NCBI GenBank assembly: GCA_019722365.1
Contig: JADFUC010001686.1
Coordinates: 164,957-228,956 of the forward strand
DNA from: Lithospermum erythrorhizon
Lineage: Eukaryota > Streptophyta > Magnoliopsida > Boraginales > Boraginaceae
Length of the DNA: 64,000 nucleotides
Direction of reading: 5' to 3'
The notes under the pieces are model-generated. The model did not search any database. It saw only the letters and a program-made list of their open reading frames with translations, and was not told the DNA's origin. Position 1 is the first letter of the stretch; each line of letters opens with the position of its first letter. Positions 1-12,442 of this stretch are shown in pieces. The translations under genes and the position numbers were made by a program.

Positions 1-2274
1 TAATGATAAGCATGACATATGTCATCATTTTAAAAGATTTTAATATAGAATGTCATATAAAATATAACAAATGATCCAAAGACGGATACTATTAACATGT
101 TCATTGAGATAAATACTAATTAGCTCAATTTTCAAGAAAATAAGAAGTTTCATTTCGAAAATATTAGGATTTTGATTAAAAGTTCTAACTTTTCCGATTT
201 TAATTCAAATTATTCGTTCCAAACCCAAAATATTAAGGTAGGTATACCATATACAAACAATCAAAATCAAGCACAACTATAGGTCTATAGCTTATACAAA
301 AAACTTAAAATTTAAAGGGATGAAAGCTTGGTACACTTGATTTACCATCGTAACTTCATATATATGATGGTTTAGAGTGTTGGATATTCTAGCGTATGAA
401 TAATATTCTAATAATACTATGAATATGAATTACATGATTATTATTAGTTGTATAAACAATAAAACAAGAGACAAAAATATATGTACCGTTCTTCGGAATC
501 AAAACAACAGCGAAATAATGTGATGGAGATCCCTCGAGCATCCAATGCAGAATACCTCTAAGAATTGTCCATACCAACGAGCAAACAACTTCCTCCGGGA
601 GTTTTACTAGAACTCCTTTAAAATATCAACTAAAAAGAGGCTGAATTTTGGGAAAATCCAATTGCATTTACCTACTAGTCAACCAAAAGAAGAGGGGAAG
701 AGTTTTTGACTTTCACTATTTCTTGTAAAGTGAGTGTTGAATACCAAAAGCGAACGAAAGAGTCTCACATCAACTTAGACCCCTTTATATAGACATCCAA
801 TACCCTACTTTTATTCTTTCAGCGACAATAAAAACTCTTTCACCTCATTTTTTCTTATTTTAGTCGACTACAAGGGGGTTCCAGAATCTTCCACTTCTTA
901 TCCCTAAAATCGCGTGATCTTATGGTAAGAGAACATCGTGGAACCTCTCTCCCTCGTCTCCCCTTTTTGTTCGAACATGGGGTGATTTTCAACTACGTAA
1001 TTTTGCCCCCAAATATTCTTATACAGTTTATTTTAAACCCCTGCTTATAATTAAATTATTACTGATTGGCCAGATGTGGCGCTGACCTTCTGTGCTCGAT
1101 TGCCAAAAGCATATACTAATAAATATTAACCAAGCATTATTTAATCAGATATCGGAGTTATGAAATGACCCTGGGCAGTTCAAAGATAATCCTTGTCACA
1201 TCGAGTATCTTAATACAAACATTATCATATAATCAACGATATATATGTACTTAAACTTCTTAAATGAGCTTAATCCTGGTCAGATAATCTAATCGTTCAA
1301 CTTTATCATTTCAAATATCTCATATTTCCAACATACAGAAGATATACCTAGTCATATTTTCTTTATTTTATAGTAGCGCGACCCTATTTAGGTCGGAGTC
1401 TCTTAAAAGTGTTGGGGTATGTTGGTGTACATTAGCGTGGTTAATACTCCCTATTGTTATTTAATTTGCGTATATTCTCATGTATTCGTCATCGTGTGTT
1501 ACATTATTAATTGAATGACACTACTATACATATAAGATAATAAAATCATGAGCTACCTGACTACCTCTTTTATCAATTTTTGGTTTAAAATGGAACTCAT
1601 AGATAGAAAACAAACTGAGTTAGGCTAAAATCATAATTGCCCAACTGTTACAAGTAATAAATGAAATTCTAATTTCGTCAAGCTATCCCATTAGGCCTAC
1701 GAGTTTGGTAACATAAATTGAATTATTGAAATCCCTCAATATGCCTAACTTGGCTAGGGCAAACATATTATAATTCAAGGTTAAACAAAAGAAATCACAA
1801 GAAAGTTCAATCAAACTCATCCCCAAGATATCCTAGTTATTAGAGCATCATATGCCTAACTGTTGTTGGTTGGCAGTTACAAACTTTGATTCTGATTTTG
1901 AGAGTGACCATCAATTCCTTATCTTAGCTTCTAATGCTTACATATATGGGTAAGTGGCTTCTCCATTGTTATTGTTCCATTTAAGTACTAAACCCTACTT
2001 GGGGAATTATTCTTTAAAGAGATTCCTATTTTTTGTTTAGCATATGCGAATGATTATCAAGAAATATGTAAATAATTTCACTATTTAAATGTTGGGTATA
2101 CTCAAATTTTATTTTGAACCATGGCATTTTTAGGTATGTATAAACATTCAAGCCAATCAATAAACAGCATGCATATATCTAACTCGTTCTTGTAATGATT
2201 TTGGTAAAATTATTAAGGATCTATTTGTTTGCTTTTGTTTAAGTGGTAAGTTTATAAATTCCATTTTTTTTGAA
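1..2274. other. AT-rich intergenic DNA without a recognisable gene
   Basis: Open frames are short and lack recognisable domains. A TATATA-like box near 783-792 on the plus strand, followed by a less AT-rich block to about 1000, could be a degenerate LTR promoter, but I see no partner repeat. Confidence 0.4.
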
Positions 2275-2748
2275 GGGTTAATGGCAACTTTAGTCATATA
2301 TGTTTCAAAAAATATTTACCATTCGATCACATACACATATTTAAAAAAGGTGTTTGTACTTCCATTATAACGGACTTTATCAGGGTAAAATTGTTTAACC
2401 CTCATTTTTAATGCAAGTTTTCAATTTTAATGAAATTTCGTGACAACATATTCATATTTGGGCCGATTTAAATAATATACAAATATTATTAAAAAATAAA
2501 TCATAATCAAAAAATAAACATTTGTTCCAAAATTTTATTAAAATTGAAAAAGTACCTCAAAAATAAGTTTCGGACAATTTTAGCCCTGTCAATTTGCCCA
2601 AAAAAGTAAGATTTAACGCATGTTATAACGGAAGTACCAAGTATCGTACTTTTTGAAATATGTGTGGTCAAAAAGGTCATCATTTTGAAACATGTATGAT
2701 CGATGGTAAACGTGTTAAAACATATATGATCGAACATGTCATTAACCC
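2275..2748. mobile_element. Non-autonomous inverted-repeat element (MITE-like), 474 bp
   Basis: It begins GGGTTAATG and ends CATTAACCC. The inverted similarity runs on for about 80 bp at each end, including CATATATGTTT, TTTACCAT and ACATATTT blocks, with mismatches. The middle has no coding potential. I see no clear target duplication, so the superfamily is open. Confidence 0.6.
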
Positions 2749-5700
2749 ATTAAATAATATTTAAAACTTAACAATTGATTAGCATATATATATTTTACAA
2801 CTGAGATTCAACCTATACTGAAAAATCTTCTTAGTCTAACATTCTTTGAAAAAAAAATCGAATAAGTTAATATATACATTATATTCTTGCTTGATCTTCC
2901 GTCGAGCAATTAGTACACAAATATTAAGTTATTAACTTTCTTTTATATATAAGTTTTGATTCCAAAGAAAATACCTAGACGCCTTTAGTTCCTCTTCTAT
3001 ATGTATTATGACTTGTTCCAAATTATTACTATCGTGTCTCCATTTAGAGGTATGGCATGTGCCAATAAATTTTGATTTGGTATGAAGCTCAAATGGATGA
3101 GTCTTCTATTTAGATGACCACTTTCACTTATTGGTCCACAACCATAATTAAAAAAGAGGCATGAAAAGATACCTACTAATATTTGATATGATGTTCCCAC
3201 AATGAATTTTTTCCATTATTTCAACAGGTTAAATCAGAACAGCATATAGAATATGAAATGTGGTAGACAACTTACCCTCAAAGAATGATGTGGATTTGTT
3301 TATCAATTTGGTTCGACCTTTTGATGTTGAAAACTGTCAATTTTTCATTGGTTTTGCTTGACTCATCATGCTAAAGTAATCATATCTTTACCCTTTATAA
3401 ATTTTGTGGAATGTGAACTTTTCAGTTTTTAGTTCTGGCTGATTTATTGGCTGTAAATTTGCTCCAGGCTTATAATAAACATTCGATCAATTACAGAATT
3501 AACAATCTTATAATAAAAAATTAAGCACTTCCATTTATCCTCTACACATTTTGTGTAGTGTGAACTCAAATCATGATTTAGAAAATTGTGAAACCATCAC
3601 ACTAACGATCCCTCGAGATTGCTGTCATAGTTGTACGTGGAAATGCTTAAAAAGGTATTATTATCCTATCTTCATATATCAAATAAGTTAGGTAGTATCA
3701 AACAAGTTACTTCGATCATTTTATTTATATGGTTTCTGATTTGTCTTTATAAATTGATTCCTTGAATAAATTTCTTTTGTTCCATTCTAAACTCCGTCAC
3801 TGAATCTAACTAAGGTGGGTCTAATACGAGATGAATTCATGAACCGGACCATCGAACCACTCGTTGGGCGCGGCCCATTTGTCATGTCTAGAGGTCCCTA
3901 TTGGGTTTCTTGCCTAGCCTCAAGCCCTCAAGCCTTGACCATGAACTTTGTTGATTTTCAGGCTTTGGGTATATAATATTATTGATTTTTGGACTTTGGA
4001 GTATTATAAACTCTTTGTAGGCCCTGGGCCATATACCAAATTGGCTGTTTCATCTTTACTTAGCTCATTATTGTTCACAAATTGTATTTTCTCAAAAAGA
4101 TAAAGGAAATACTACATTTTATAGACCCTTCTCTCAAACTCATTTGACAAAAACGTTAAGATCACATCATATTGTCATTATGAATATATTATAAGCTTTA
4201 AAACACTACCAAGTTAGTTACTAAATTGAAATGTTCTTTTTGTAATCTCAAGAATATGCCTCATTTGAGCTATTTTCACTCACTAGACTACCATCTTCAA
4301 TACATTTCTTAAATCTTTTGGGACAAAAACCCCCAACTCCTACAATTTTCAAGTATAGGGAATATAAATATAGCCAAAACAACATTAACATAAAACTATT
4401 TTCCTTAATAAGAATAGTTTAAGCATCTGCATTACTTCATTAGTCTACTTACAAATATAAAGCTTGCTTATGAGTTATATTAGTCATTTAAGGTGATGGC
4501 CATCTCATACATCAGTCACTACCTATAATATGTGTTTCCCCTCAGTGACATTTCTGCTTAAATTTCTTTCAAATTAAAATGTGAGCAAAATATATACATT
4601 CTCTTTCCATACATGGTTACACTCATACATACTAAACCAAACACTAACAAACAAAACCTCTTCTATGTCAATGATCATCATTAGTCATTAGTCACAATTG
4701 AGCTACAGTGGTAAAATGACCAATCTGGTCTCCCAACAAGCTGTCCCAAAATGGTACAAATGTACAATGCAGCAGTAGAAACAGTTAAATTTTGTATGAG
4801 GAAACAACACTTCTTGTTTTCTAATTTGGCACAAATAATGTGAGTGGTTGAGTAACATTTCTTTTCATTGTAACATCAATTTATTATTAGTTGTCACATT
4901 CCTGTCATTGTAACATCAATTTATTATTCCCACACGCAACATTTTTTAGAGATCTCCATGAAGCTTAACTGGTTCATGAGTCACATATAACTCAAAGAAG
5001 TGAATACCAATGTTTTAATCTATTGTTATCAAGACTTGTTACCATTTCGTTAACCCAAAAAAGTTCAAAACCCAACATAATCTTCTATGGTATAAAATGT
5101 AAACCATATAATTATTGCTAGCAATGTCGAGATCGAGCTGAACACAAGGATTGATTGAAGTTACCGACTCACTTATTAAATAATCACTTCTTCAATACAA
5201 GACTTCACATAAAAGTATGAAACTCCATGAATAATGGACTTAGATCATCATGTAACAAATCTTTAGCTAGATATTTAGCTCCATGAATACTCAAGTCGAA
5301 CCAAAGTTATCACCTTCTACTATTTAGAAAGGCAAATTTGATACTTCATGGATGCTACTGGAATATCACATCACATCTGGTTTAGCATGGAAAGAATTTG
5401 TTCCTTTAACTTATAAGGCCAAAAAGCTCAAAGTGCAAGAATTTGTGCAAAAAGGTCTACCGCTTTGCACAATACTACAATGTATCTATGTACACCATCG
5501 CATTGAATGGGGTGCGTCGATTTTCAGATGCGACGTAATTAAAAGAAGATGCAGTATATGAAGATACAATATGTTACAACATTCAATTCAGTGCATGCTA
5601 ATAATATCCAGGAGGTGCCTAACAGTCGCAATCATAACATTCCATACCATCTTCTTTTAACACTCAAGAAGCACATAGATGGTTGACAAAACCAAACACT

Positions 5701-5896
5701 TGGGCTAACAAGTGGGATATTAGATCCCATAAAATCCAGTAATTTCAGTCATTTCATGAAGTAGGACCATTGAGATTAAACAACCTCTATTCTTTACCAA
5801 GAGACACCAATTAATGTACAAACTAACAAGAACAAGACATGAGAAAATTTCTTTCTTAAACCAAATTTTTTCTCTATACTAGAAGCATTTCTAACC
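2749..5896. other. Intergenic DNA without a recognisable gene
   Basis: AT-rich, with only short frames. A 23-bp segment at 4866-4888 is repeated exactly at 4906-4928. The last part is the 3' flank of the LC8-domain gene. Confidence 0.4.
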
Positions 5897-7855
5897 TCAT
5901 TCAGCTTTTTGTACAGTGGTCTTGAACAAGAGGATATATAATTTCTGATCCATTGAGAAGTACATGAACCCACCTACTGAATGTGTCACAAAAGAACCAA
6001 AACTGGTCCCCACTATACAATGCCAAGCTGGTCCATACACCCCATCAAACTCCTGCAATATTCTTAAAACAAATTATCCATTAACTAAACAATTAATTAC
6101 AAGTACACACACAATCAATAAAAAACAATACAATCTCTGCATTAATGTAATGATTATGTAATTATTAAGGAATGGTAATCCAATGGATCCGGATATTCCA
6201 CCCCTTTCAGAGTGTCCCCTTTCATGCATTGTGGTTCGTATGTTTGTACATTATGTTACACAATACATATACCGCCATGTCCACAAAACACGAACAAACA
6301 TATGAAATATGTGGCATAAAAAACGGGCATCAAGAAGAGGGGTAGAGAATACGAAGCCTATGAATCTTGGATATAATGGAATATATTAAAATGGCTCATT
6401 ACACTATCCACGCTTCTTATGTAGTGTAAAGTAGTACATGGTGGTTGCACTTCATGTCGGGCCAATTCGGACACAATATCTTTTGTTAAGACACGAAGAA
6501 GTTTTATGCCTAATCCGAATTTCTACCCGCTTAGATGGGAACTTAAAGATATTGGGGCATGTTATTATTATCGTACAATCTCTGCCATTAATGAAATGAT
6601 TATGTAATAATTTAGGAGAAGTAATCCCAATTACCCTTTTGAGAGTGGAAGCAAGACTCCTAGCAGTGAACTTTTCCAAGCTATCATGAGCCTTTCTTGC
6701 ACAATCCACAGCATGAATCTGCATAAATGGAGGCATATCAACTGCCACCACTTTCACACCACTGCATGAGAAAAAATCAGCCAACTCTACATTTGAGCTA
6801 CAAAATGACTTCCTCCTTCCTCCTCCACCATTACTCCCTAACAAAAAAGATGGCTTTTTCACATCACAAAATCCTTCAATATAGCTCCTACCCACCAAAG
6901 ATTTAGCCTTTTTTACATCATCACAACCTTCATTACAACTCCTACCCATCAAAATTTGAGCCTTTTTCACATCACAAGAACCTTCATTAAGGCTTCTAGA
7001 CCTCAAAGATTGAGCCTTTTTTACATCACAAAATTCTTCATTATAGCTCCTACCCATCAAATATTGAGGCTTTTTCACATCACAAGAACCTTCAATATAG
7101 CTACTAGACTTCAAATATTGTTCCTTTTTCACATCACAACACCCTTCATTGTAGCTCCTAGTCCTAGATATCAAATATTTTTCCTTTTTAACATCACAAG
7201 ATTCTTCATTATAGCTACTACCCATCAAAGATTGAGCCTTTTTTACATCACAAAACTCTTCATTATAGCTACTACCCATTAAAGATTGAGCCTTTTTTAC
7301 ATCACAAATGCCTTCATTATAGCTACTCGACTTCAAAGATTGAGCCTTTTTGACATTTTGATTCATACCCATTTCTTCAATTAACTCCTTGGTTTTCCAT
7401 TCTTTTTGGGTAGTTTCATAATATTCTCCTTTTGGGTTCTTTACCTCTTCAAATTTGGGTACTTTGACCAATATTTTCTCTTTGACCACATTGGTTTTTG
7501 TGCCCAAACTATGTATTCTACCATGTTGACTCTTTGACTTAGTCAAAGTGGCACAAGAAGAATCCAATTTGGACAACATTGGCACATTTGTAGTAACCAA
7601 ATTAGTATTATTTGGAGATTGTTGAAGTGGATTTGGTTGAATAATTTTTTCAGTTGGTTTTAAGGAAGATAGTTTTTTGTGGTTAGTGTAGAGTTTGGAG
7701 AAGTTGTTTGAAATGTATTGAATGGTGGGATTTGGGTGGGTGGAGGTGGAAGGGTGGTAGATTGGGTATTTTTTCTTCTCTATGGGATCCATTGAGGGTT
7801 TGGGGTCTAGAGATGCTAAGTTATGCTTATGCCTATTAGTGGTATTTTGTGCCAT
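5897..7855 (-). CDS. LC8-type dynein light chain protein with a repeat-rich N-terminal extension
   Basis: Two exons, 7855-6635 and 6052-5897, with a phase-0 GT/AG intron, give 458 residues. Residues 357-455 form an LC8/DYNLL-type domain: it begins near [13 protein letters not shown], holds HDSLEKF, and exon 2 supplies the [17 protein letters not shown] and YILLFKT segments that are hallmarks of the family. LC8 proteins are small dimers that bind short linear motifs in dynein and many other partners; flowering plants lack dynein heavy chains, so a dynein-independent hub role is likely (inference). The usual domain is about 90 residues, so the 350-residue extension is unusual. Residues 1-166 are rich in Asn, Ser, Thr and Lys and probably disordered. 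Residues 167-352 are ten tandem repeats, each starting (D/N)VKK and most ending in Cys. The start is the first ATG of a long open frame behind a C-rich leader. The family call is firm; the function is not known. Confidence 0.9.
6053..6634 (-). other. Intron of the LC8-domain gene, enlarged by a flanked insertion
   Basis: The 582-bp intron has GT/AG ends. A segment of about 55 bp occurs twice in direct orientation (6129-6183 and 6574-6629), the second copy abutting the splice donor. The roughly 390 bp between them match nothing else I can see in the window. Without one copy and the intervening DNA the intron would be about 137 bp. If the intron were retained, the frame would run about 60 codons past the donor to a stop at 6452. 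Confidence 0.75.
6800..7357 (-). repeat. Ten tandem 18-codon repeats inside the LC8-domain gene
   Basis: Repeats start at residues 167, 185, 203, 221, 241, 259, 277, 295, 313 and 331. Eight are exactly 18 residues, the fourth is 20 and the last is a degenerate 22. The consensus is roughly [18 protein letters not shown]. The VKK triplet is invariant and a Cys stands at or next to the end of each unit. Units differ by substitutions at both DNA and protein level, so the array is not a recent copy-number expansion. Confidence 0.95.
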
Positions 7856-7862
7856 ATAGATG

Positions 7863-7940
7863 GTCCTTTTGGGGGTGGGGTGGGGATGTGGGGTGGTGGG
7901 GATGGAGGTAGGGATAGGGGGTGGGGGTGGGGTGGGAGGC
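7863..7940 (-). promoter_or_regulatory. C-rich leader (G-tracts on the plus strand) upstream of the LC8-domain gene
   Basis: Immediately before the start codon the plus strand holds many runs of three to five G separated by one to four bases. In the transcript sense this is a C-rich 5' leader. The opposite strand could fold as G-quadruplex DNA (inference). A TATA-like AT block at about 8003-8016 lies 150 bp before the ATG and could be the core promoter. Confidence 0.4.
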
Positions 7941-7990
7941 CTCGATAAAGTTGAGAGAGGGAGTCGTGAATAGAATTTATGAGAATTTGG

Positions 7991-8889
7991 AAGGGAAGAG
8001 AGAATTTATAAATATTATTTAATTCACTTATTCTTGCACATCGGATATTTTAAGCATTCAGACTAATTACAAGCCGACAAGCATTTATCAAGCGAAGATA
8101 TTTCAAGCCAATCTTAAGAGCATTAATACTTACTAAAAATATTATTGAAAAGACATTCTAGGATCCTTTTGGATTTTGTACAAAATTTAATAAAAATTTA
8201 ATTCATCTCACAAGTCTCAAATATAAGTTTATTTCCAAATTTTTTTAACTCATTTTATAAAAAGAGAACCAATTATAGAATTCTCAAAAAAGAAAATTTG
8301 ATCTTACATTATGAAATGGAGGTAATAGTTTTAATGGATATTTTTATTTTTTCATGTTTAACTTTGATTATCAATATTCATTATTCATTATTCTAATAAA
8401 TATAAATTTGATATATTGAATTTGAAAATATTTTTATGATATTAATTGATGATAAAAAATATCCTAAAAAATGGAAAATACAATTAAATTAAATCTGAGT
8501 GACTAGAGTATTGGGGCACTTGGATGTGGACTTGGAATGGTTAGATCTGGTTTTGTTACGTTATTTCATGCGAAGTACGCGAGGAAGATGAGGAAAGCTT
8601 CGGGTTACTTTTAGAAGTCTTCCCAAGAAAGTTGCCACTTAGGCCTACTTCTATGCTTTTATTTTCAAGTTCTACTTTTCATCATGAAATTTACTTGTTT
8701 TTTTAATTAACGATTTGATATTCATGATTAAATTAATCAAAATAATTTATTGCATTACCGATATTTTTTTATCTATTATGAAGTAAATAATAAATAATCT
8801 TTGTACTTCACATAGCGACGAGGTTTTATAATATTCGATTATTTTATTCCACTTAAACCTTAAACGGAAACCCCTTCAGAAATATTTGA
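7991..8889. other. Upstream region of the LC8-domain gene, no other gene seen
   Basis: AT-rich DNA between the gene's leader and the left arm of the inverted duplication. No recognisable frame or repeat apart from the TATA-like block near 8003-8016. Confidence 0.4.
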
Positions 8890-10770
8890 TGTTTACTAGT
8901 AAAATGTACGTGCAAGTATTTATGCTTCAAACATTTAAATTGAGATAATAAATAAAGTAATTAACTATTTACGTAAATTTATAAATTATACTTTTGATTT
9001 ATATTATAATTCATTTTGTTCATAGTTATATGATCCCTTATAATTTTTTAATAATATAATTTTAATAATAGATTTAAAAGTTTTGTTACCATACTACTCT
9101 TCATTTTATGTAATTTTATTTATTGTTAGAAAATATTATTTTTTTTCTTTTAATAAAAAATACACCTTATGTTATTTTATTTATTGTTAAAATATCACTT
9201 CTCAATTGACAGAAGATAAATTATTCATAATTCTACTATTCAATTTTATTTTATGTATTCATTTTAACATATTTTAATCGATTTATCGACTTAATAATAT
9301 TTGCAATAAAAACTGAATAATATTAAGATTTTTGGCTTTAAATTCTCCTCAATTTTAACCACGCAAAACACCCAAAGAGACCACGTTAGATGTCCTTGCT
9401 CGAACGCCGACATACTCCAAATGCAATTTTATCGAAAATCAACGGAATAAAGACGACATACCCTTTAAAAACTATATTCATGTTAATATTCTTTTTTAAT
9501 CAAAATTTAAACCTCAATATATATGCAATTAATATTACGTGATATGGAAACTTTTAAAATTTTGACATAAATAACAACTTTAATATAAAAGGTCACAAAG
9601 TCATTCAAATAAGCATTTAGGTACTGACCAGACATCGAATGTTCATCAATAAAGTAGATTATATACTTATAATATACATATTCATGCATGCATTTTTTAG
9701 ACCATAATAGCGAGGAATTATATTTGATATAAAGTGAAAACTAATATAAGTATTATTACGATAATAATCTCTTATTTAGTTTACTAATTAATAATCAATA
9801 TTAAATAGTGAATATTGATTTTTTTTTTAATTTCATTTCATATATTGAATTCAACTCTAGTTAATTATTGCATCTATAATTTATAGATAAAGATGTTTTT
9901 ATTTAAGCACAAAAAGTAACATGTGATATATATTATAATAAAAAAAAATTAAATTTCTGAAATAAAATATCCAAATCTATTACTCCCTCTATGCTAAATG
10001 ACTGTCATGCTTAATTTAAGTGCTCAAAATTCACTAACTTTTAAACCTTCATCGATAAACATAATTTTGATTTGAATAAAATTTAATGTCAATATTAAAG
10101 TACATGAAAAATATTATTATTTCATCATTTTCACCAAATATTATACAATAGAAATAAAAATATTTAAATTTAACATTTAATATCTCAAACATCTAAATTT
10201 AAACCTTGACAATCTATTGAGGATGCAATGGAGGGAATCTTAGATATGTATCTTGACACGTTTTTTTATTTCAATTATTGAATTATATAGTAAACTGTAA
10301 TACAAAAGATCACATAATAATTTAGATATAAAATTATTTAATAGTAATTTTTTGGATTAGAAAAATTGTTTTTCAATTTATAATTGAATAATTATCATAC
10401 ATAAAATTTTAGTATGAGTATAGTAATTCATTGCATTAAAATAAAATTTACTTATTGTTATGATAGAATTAAAATATTAAAGGCAATATTATATCAAACA
10501 CTTTTATTTGTTGGTAAATATGTTGAGTATTTTTTATATAATTGGACCAAGATGTTGATAATAAACATATATGAATGTAGTAAAACTCTTACACACATTA
10601 TAAGAGAGTAAATAACTCCAACTATATTTGAATTGTTATAGAATTTTAAGCAAAAATTTTAGAATTTATTAATTATTGAATTAAGACTTATTAATTATTG
10701 AATTGTTATAAGAGTTCTTTTTAAAATTTTATAAACATATTTTTCCATCAATAGATAAAAAAATATTATA
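8890..10770. repeat. Left arm of a 30-kb-spaced inverted duplication
   Basis: Read in reverse complement, this segment matches 39870-43310 over nearly its whole length, at diverged but easily aligned similarity. For example, the blocks around 9140-9300, 9570-9790, 10020-10200 and 10400-10610 all find counterparts in inverse order. It is noncoding and very AT-rich. It lacks the two insertions present in the right arm. The block 9391-9540 is the exception, matching in direct orientation. Confidence 0.85.
9983..10238. mobile_element. Stowaway-type MITE in the left arm
   Basis: Starts CTCCCTCTATG after a TA, ends ATGGAGGGAA, with related inner inverted sequence (TGACTGTCAT near one end, TTGACAATCT near the other). 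The CTCCCTC terminus and TA target are typical of Stowaway (Tc1/mariner) MITEs. The same element sits at the equivalent place in the right arm, so it predates the duplication. Confidence 0.7.
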
Positions 10771-12289
10771 ATAATATAATAATTAATAATGTGAAAATCG
10801 GGCGAATCACACCACACTTTATAAAGAGGGATGTTAGTTTTCATCATGAAAAATTGATTGATGAATGGATAATAATGTACTCCGTAACATTTTTCATTTT
10901 AGCTCCAAGAAGATTATAAATTGTGAATAACTATGAATCACATACTATAATCCTATTATTCTATTATTAAATAAATTTATCGTGACTATTTTGTAAGTTT
11001 ATTGTGAACTAGCCTACCGTCCTTCCCCTATTGAATACTACTAATTTCAGTTCATCTCTAACAATTTATGTTCTATGCTCAAAACGTTAATTCTTACAGA
11101 TTTCACTAATGTTGTGTAGAACTAAATTGGAATGGCATCTAAGATTTGGTTACTTTGACTGCAGACCAAATGTACATTTTGGCAGTTCAGAAGACTTCAC
11201 ACATTGGCAGACTATATTAATATAATAGTACTACTAATTAAATTATACAGTAACTCATTTTTACAATTTAATCTTAATATGTGAAATATGATACAAATTG
11301 TATCATCGAATTAACGGTCCAATAAGGATTCTAAAAATCCTTACCAAATAAATTAATGATATTTGAACTTACAATATTACCAAATTTTGTGAATTCTGTT
11401 AGCACTATTGCAATACATCATAGGGTATGATTATGGGGGGAGCAGATGGTCAAGGCATGACCAATTCATATTCCCAATTCTACAATATTGAACTAACAAA
11501 ATGATGGAGGTAATTGAATTGTTTAATGACTTTAATCCAACCTTAATATTACTACAACATAAACTAACGTATATATTTAAAAAGTCAACATAAACTATGA
11601 CAATATTTTTGAAGCCTCCAAACCATTATTCGGTTATTCCACTAAAATAGATCAAACAAGACCACACATAGGATACTCTTTTTATGCAACAGAAGACAGG
11701 GAAGTATCTGACACCATCTTCTACCATGCATAAATAACATGTTGTGTCAGACATTTCATCTCTTATTTTTGGGACACGTTAAAACTATCAGGATTGGACA
11801 TAGTTAACAAAATCAAACCAAACCAAACCAGTAGGTAGATAAAGCTATAGTGCATACGGCATCTCCGATCTGCCCTATGTTGGGTTATCCCTTCTGTTAA
11901 ACCGACTAGACATAGTTAGCTCAACATAATTGCGAATACTCTAAGGGACAGTTTGGTAGATATGACTACAATGGAAATATGGAATAGAATGTGCAATGCA
12001 AACCAATCTAATTTTGCACTAGTTATTTGATCATTCTGTTCTCAACTACCTAACAGACCTTACCTACAAGTTAGTCTTTATACATTGACAACAAGCCTCT
12101 TTTATCTCTTTAGCATCATGGATAATGCTGTTGGTCTTTTGCAGCGTACCTGCGTGCATAATAATACTTGATTTGTATATTTCAGGATTACATGCCCCTG
12201 GCTTTCCTCGTTGAACTGATTACTGCAGACGTTAATGGACTAGCCCATGGACTTGGAACCCGTCGATCCCTCAAATCTTTGAAGTGCCC
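10771..12289. other. Intergenic DNA with one small inverted-repeat element
   Basis: AT-rich and noncoding. At about 11943-12061 the sequence begins AAGGGACAGTTTGGTAG and ends in the rough inverse CTACCTAACAGACCTT, as in small hAT-type MITEs; I give that half weight. Confidence 0.35.
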
Positions 12290-12442
12290 CTAATGGCAGC
12301 AGGGAGAAGGAGAAGAAGTATGACTTTGTTCCTGGGATACAGATACTGACGGAAAGGTTGGTGGAAGTCCTTGTTGCCCAGCAAGAGCAAATCTTGATGG
12401 GCTATTACCCACTCCAGAATTAGTTCGTGATGGGAGTGTTGC
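12290..12442 (-). CDS. Possible 3'-terminal exon of an unidentified protein gene
   Basis: After an acceptor ending GGAACAG a phase-0 frame of 50 codons runs to a TAG stop. The peptide is Ser/Pro/Gln-rich (contains NSPSRFALAGQQGLPP) and ends SPSPCCH, as in a disordered protein tail. A second, overlapping frame stays open through the same stretch, which weakens the call. It may be the last exon of the gene starting at 16911. Weak exon-like frames between them lie at about 14790-14870 and 15030-15110. I do not recognise the product. Confidence 0.3.
   Translation of the reverse strand, partial: ATLPSRTNSGVGNSPSRFALAGQQGLPPTFPSVSVSQEQSHTSSPSPCCH

Noticed and set aside
6956..7282. 108-codon plus-strand frame rich in LFHITR-like repeats
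   Set aside because: It is the antisense shadow of the 18-codon repeat array in the LC8-domain gene.
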